The notes under the pieces are model-generated. The model made no database searches. It was not told the origin of the DNA and worked only from the letters and a program-made list of their open reading frames with translations. From JANXVY01 sp031365425 (lineage in GTDB: Bacteria; Pseudomonadota; Alphaproteobacteria; Rhizobiales; Hyphomicrobiaceae): a DNA stretch of 6,751 nt. The stretch is from assembly GCA_031365425.1 (NCBI GenBank), contig JANLYB010000184.1:1-6751 (forward strand), written 5' to 3'. Shown here piece after piece: positions 6,368-6,751 of the stretch (its first letter is position 1; each line of letters opens with the position of its first letter). The position numbers and the translations under genes were made by a program.

Positions 6368-6403
6368 CAACTTTTCCTCTCCCGGTACGGGAGAGGATGT
6401 CAC
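6364..6403. repeat. Palindromic REP-like element at the metH stop
   Basis: CCTCTCCCG (6376-6384) and CGGGAGAGG (6388-6396) form a perfect 9-base-pair stem over GTA. It is framed by an outer inverted pair GTGAC (6364-6368) and GTCAC (6399-6403), the first of which contains the metH TGA stop. There is no U tract on the plus-strand side. Sequences of the form CTCTCCCG...CGGGAGAG are familiar as dispersed intergenic palindromes in GC-rich proteobacteria, which is why I call it a repeat, but only one copy is in this window. It may stabilise the 3' end of the operon messenger or act as a weak terminator. Confidence 0.55.
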
Positions 6404-6427
6404 GAAGTACTAGTGAAAGGGCGTGCG

Positions 6428-6751
6428 ATGCAGAACTGCGCAAATTGTGGAAAGCCAAATGGTATTCTGGCAGTTGGGTCACCCAATGGCGGTGCTCTAC
6501 CCATGTGCATAGATTGTTATGAGCGCCTTCAAGCAATTCAAGCCCAACAAATTTACACGCATCAGTATGAGGCGTGGAGGGCGGAGGAGGAAATGAACGA
6601 TCATTTTGAGGCTTTCGGTGCACCAGTGCGCAGACGGGCTCCTCCACCAAAACCGAATGCTCCGCGAGGAAGTTTTTCGGTGAACAACATAAGTGTATCG
6701 GACAGTCAGATTGGATCTTTGAACACCGGGGCAATTGGAACCTTTGCCGGG
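6428..6751 (+). CDS. Unrecognised zinc-ribbon protein with 'NTG'-type segment (N-terminal 108 residues, runs off window)
   Basis: An open frame of 108 codons starts at ATG 6428, with AAAGGG 6 bases upstream, and has no stop before the window ends. Residues 4-30 carry two CxxC pairs (C4-A-N-C7 and C27-I-D-C30) spaced like a zinc ribbon. Then comes a charged, probably helical stretch rich in Q, E and aromatic residues (31-63), a basic proline-rich linker RRRAPPPKPNAPRG (68-81), and SFSVNNISVSDSQIGSLNTGAIGTF (82-106 in part), whose alternating small and aliphatic residues suggest short beta strands or a solenoid turn. I recall uncharacterised proteins combining such ribbons with 'INV...S.IG.(L/V)NTG.I' motifs but know no function. 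GC is about 51%, lower than metH, hinting at recent arrival. It takes the place where the second half of metH would be expected. Confidence 0.65.
   Translation, partial: MQNCANCGKPNGILAVGSPNGGALPMCIDCYERLQAIQAQQIYTHQYEAWRAEEEMNDHFEAFGAPVRRRAPPPKPNAPRGSFSVNNISVSDSQIGSLNTGAIGTFAG

Overview
The window looks like chromosomal DNA of an alphaproteobacterium, probably Hyphomicrobiales or a close relative. This is inferred from the GC-rich codon use of most genes, the split methionine synthase whose homocysteine domain is a separate protein, and the coupling of metF and this metH fragment to an ArsR-type regulator fused to a methyltransferase fold. No rRNA, tRNA, CRISPR array or insertion sequence is visible, and no gene-free stretch exceeds 300 bases.

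Left part (1-1721): the 3' end of ettA (ABC-F translation factor) runs into the window on the plus strand. It meets, tail to tail with a 20-base overlap, a clearly AT-richer Fic-family AMPylase gene on the minus strand. Upstream of fic lies a highly ordered operator array: two copies of TGTCGA-N15-TCGACA exactly 40 bases apart, covering the likely promoter. A strong intrinsic terminator follows, ending transcription of the next minus-strand gene.

Middle (1749-3062): two further minus-strand genes. One encodes an exported MlaC/Ttg2D-type lipid-carrier protein with its own good promoter. The other encodes an unrecognised protein with two membrane segments and a soluble C-terminal domain.

Right part (3181-6367): a divergent plus-strand operon of the S-adenosylmethionine cycle. 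A SahR-like repressor gene (ArsR winged helix plus SAM-methyltransferase-like sensor domain) is preceded by a 24-base near-perfect palindrome lying on its -35 and -10 boxes. It is translationally coupled to metF (methylenetetrahydrofolate reductase), which is followed by a stand-alone MetH homocysteine-methyltransferase domain. By the known SahR model, rising S-adenosylhomocysteine would lift repression, so MetF supplies methyl-folate and MetH remethylates homocysteine. The rest of MetH (folate, cobalamin and reactivation domains) is not next to it as would be expected.

Right edge (6368-6751): a palindromic repeat abuts the metH stop, followed by the start of an unrecognised lower-GC gene with a four-cysteine zinc ribbon, a charged linker and the beginning of a 'NNISVSDSQIGSLNTG' segment. 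It is cut by the window end. The fic locus and this last gene are the two accessory-looking insertions.
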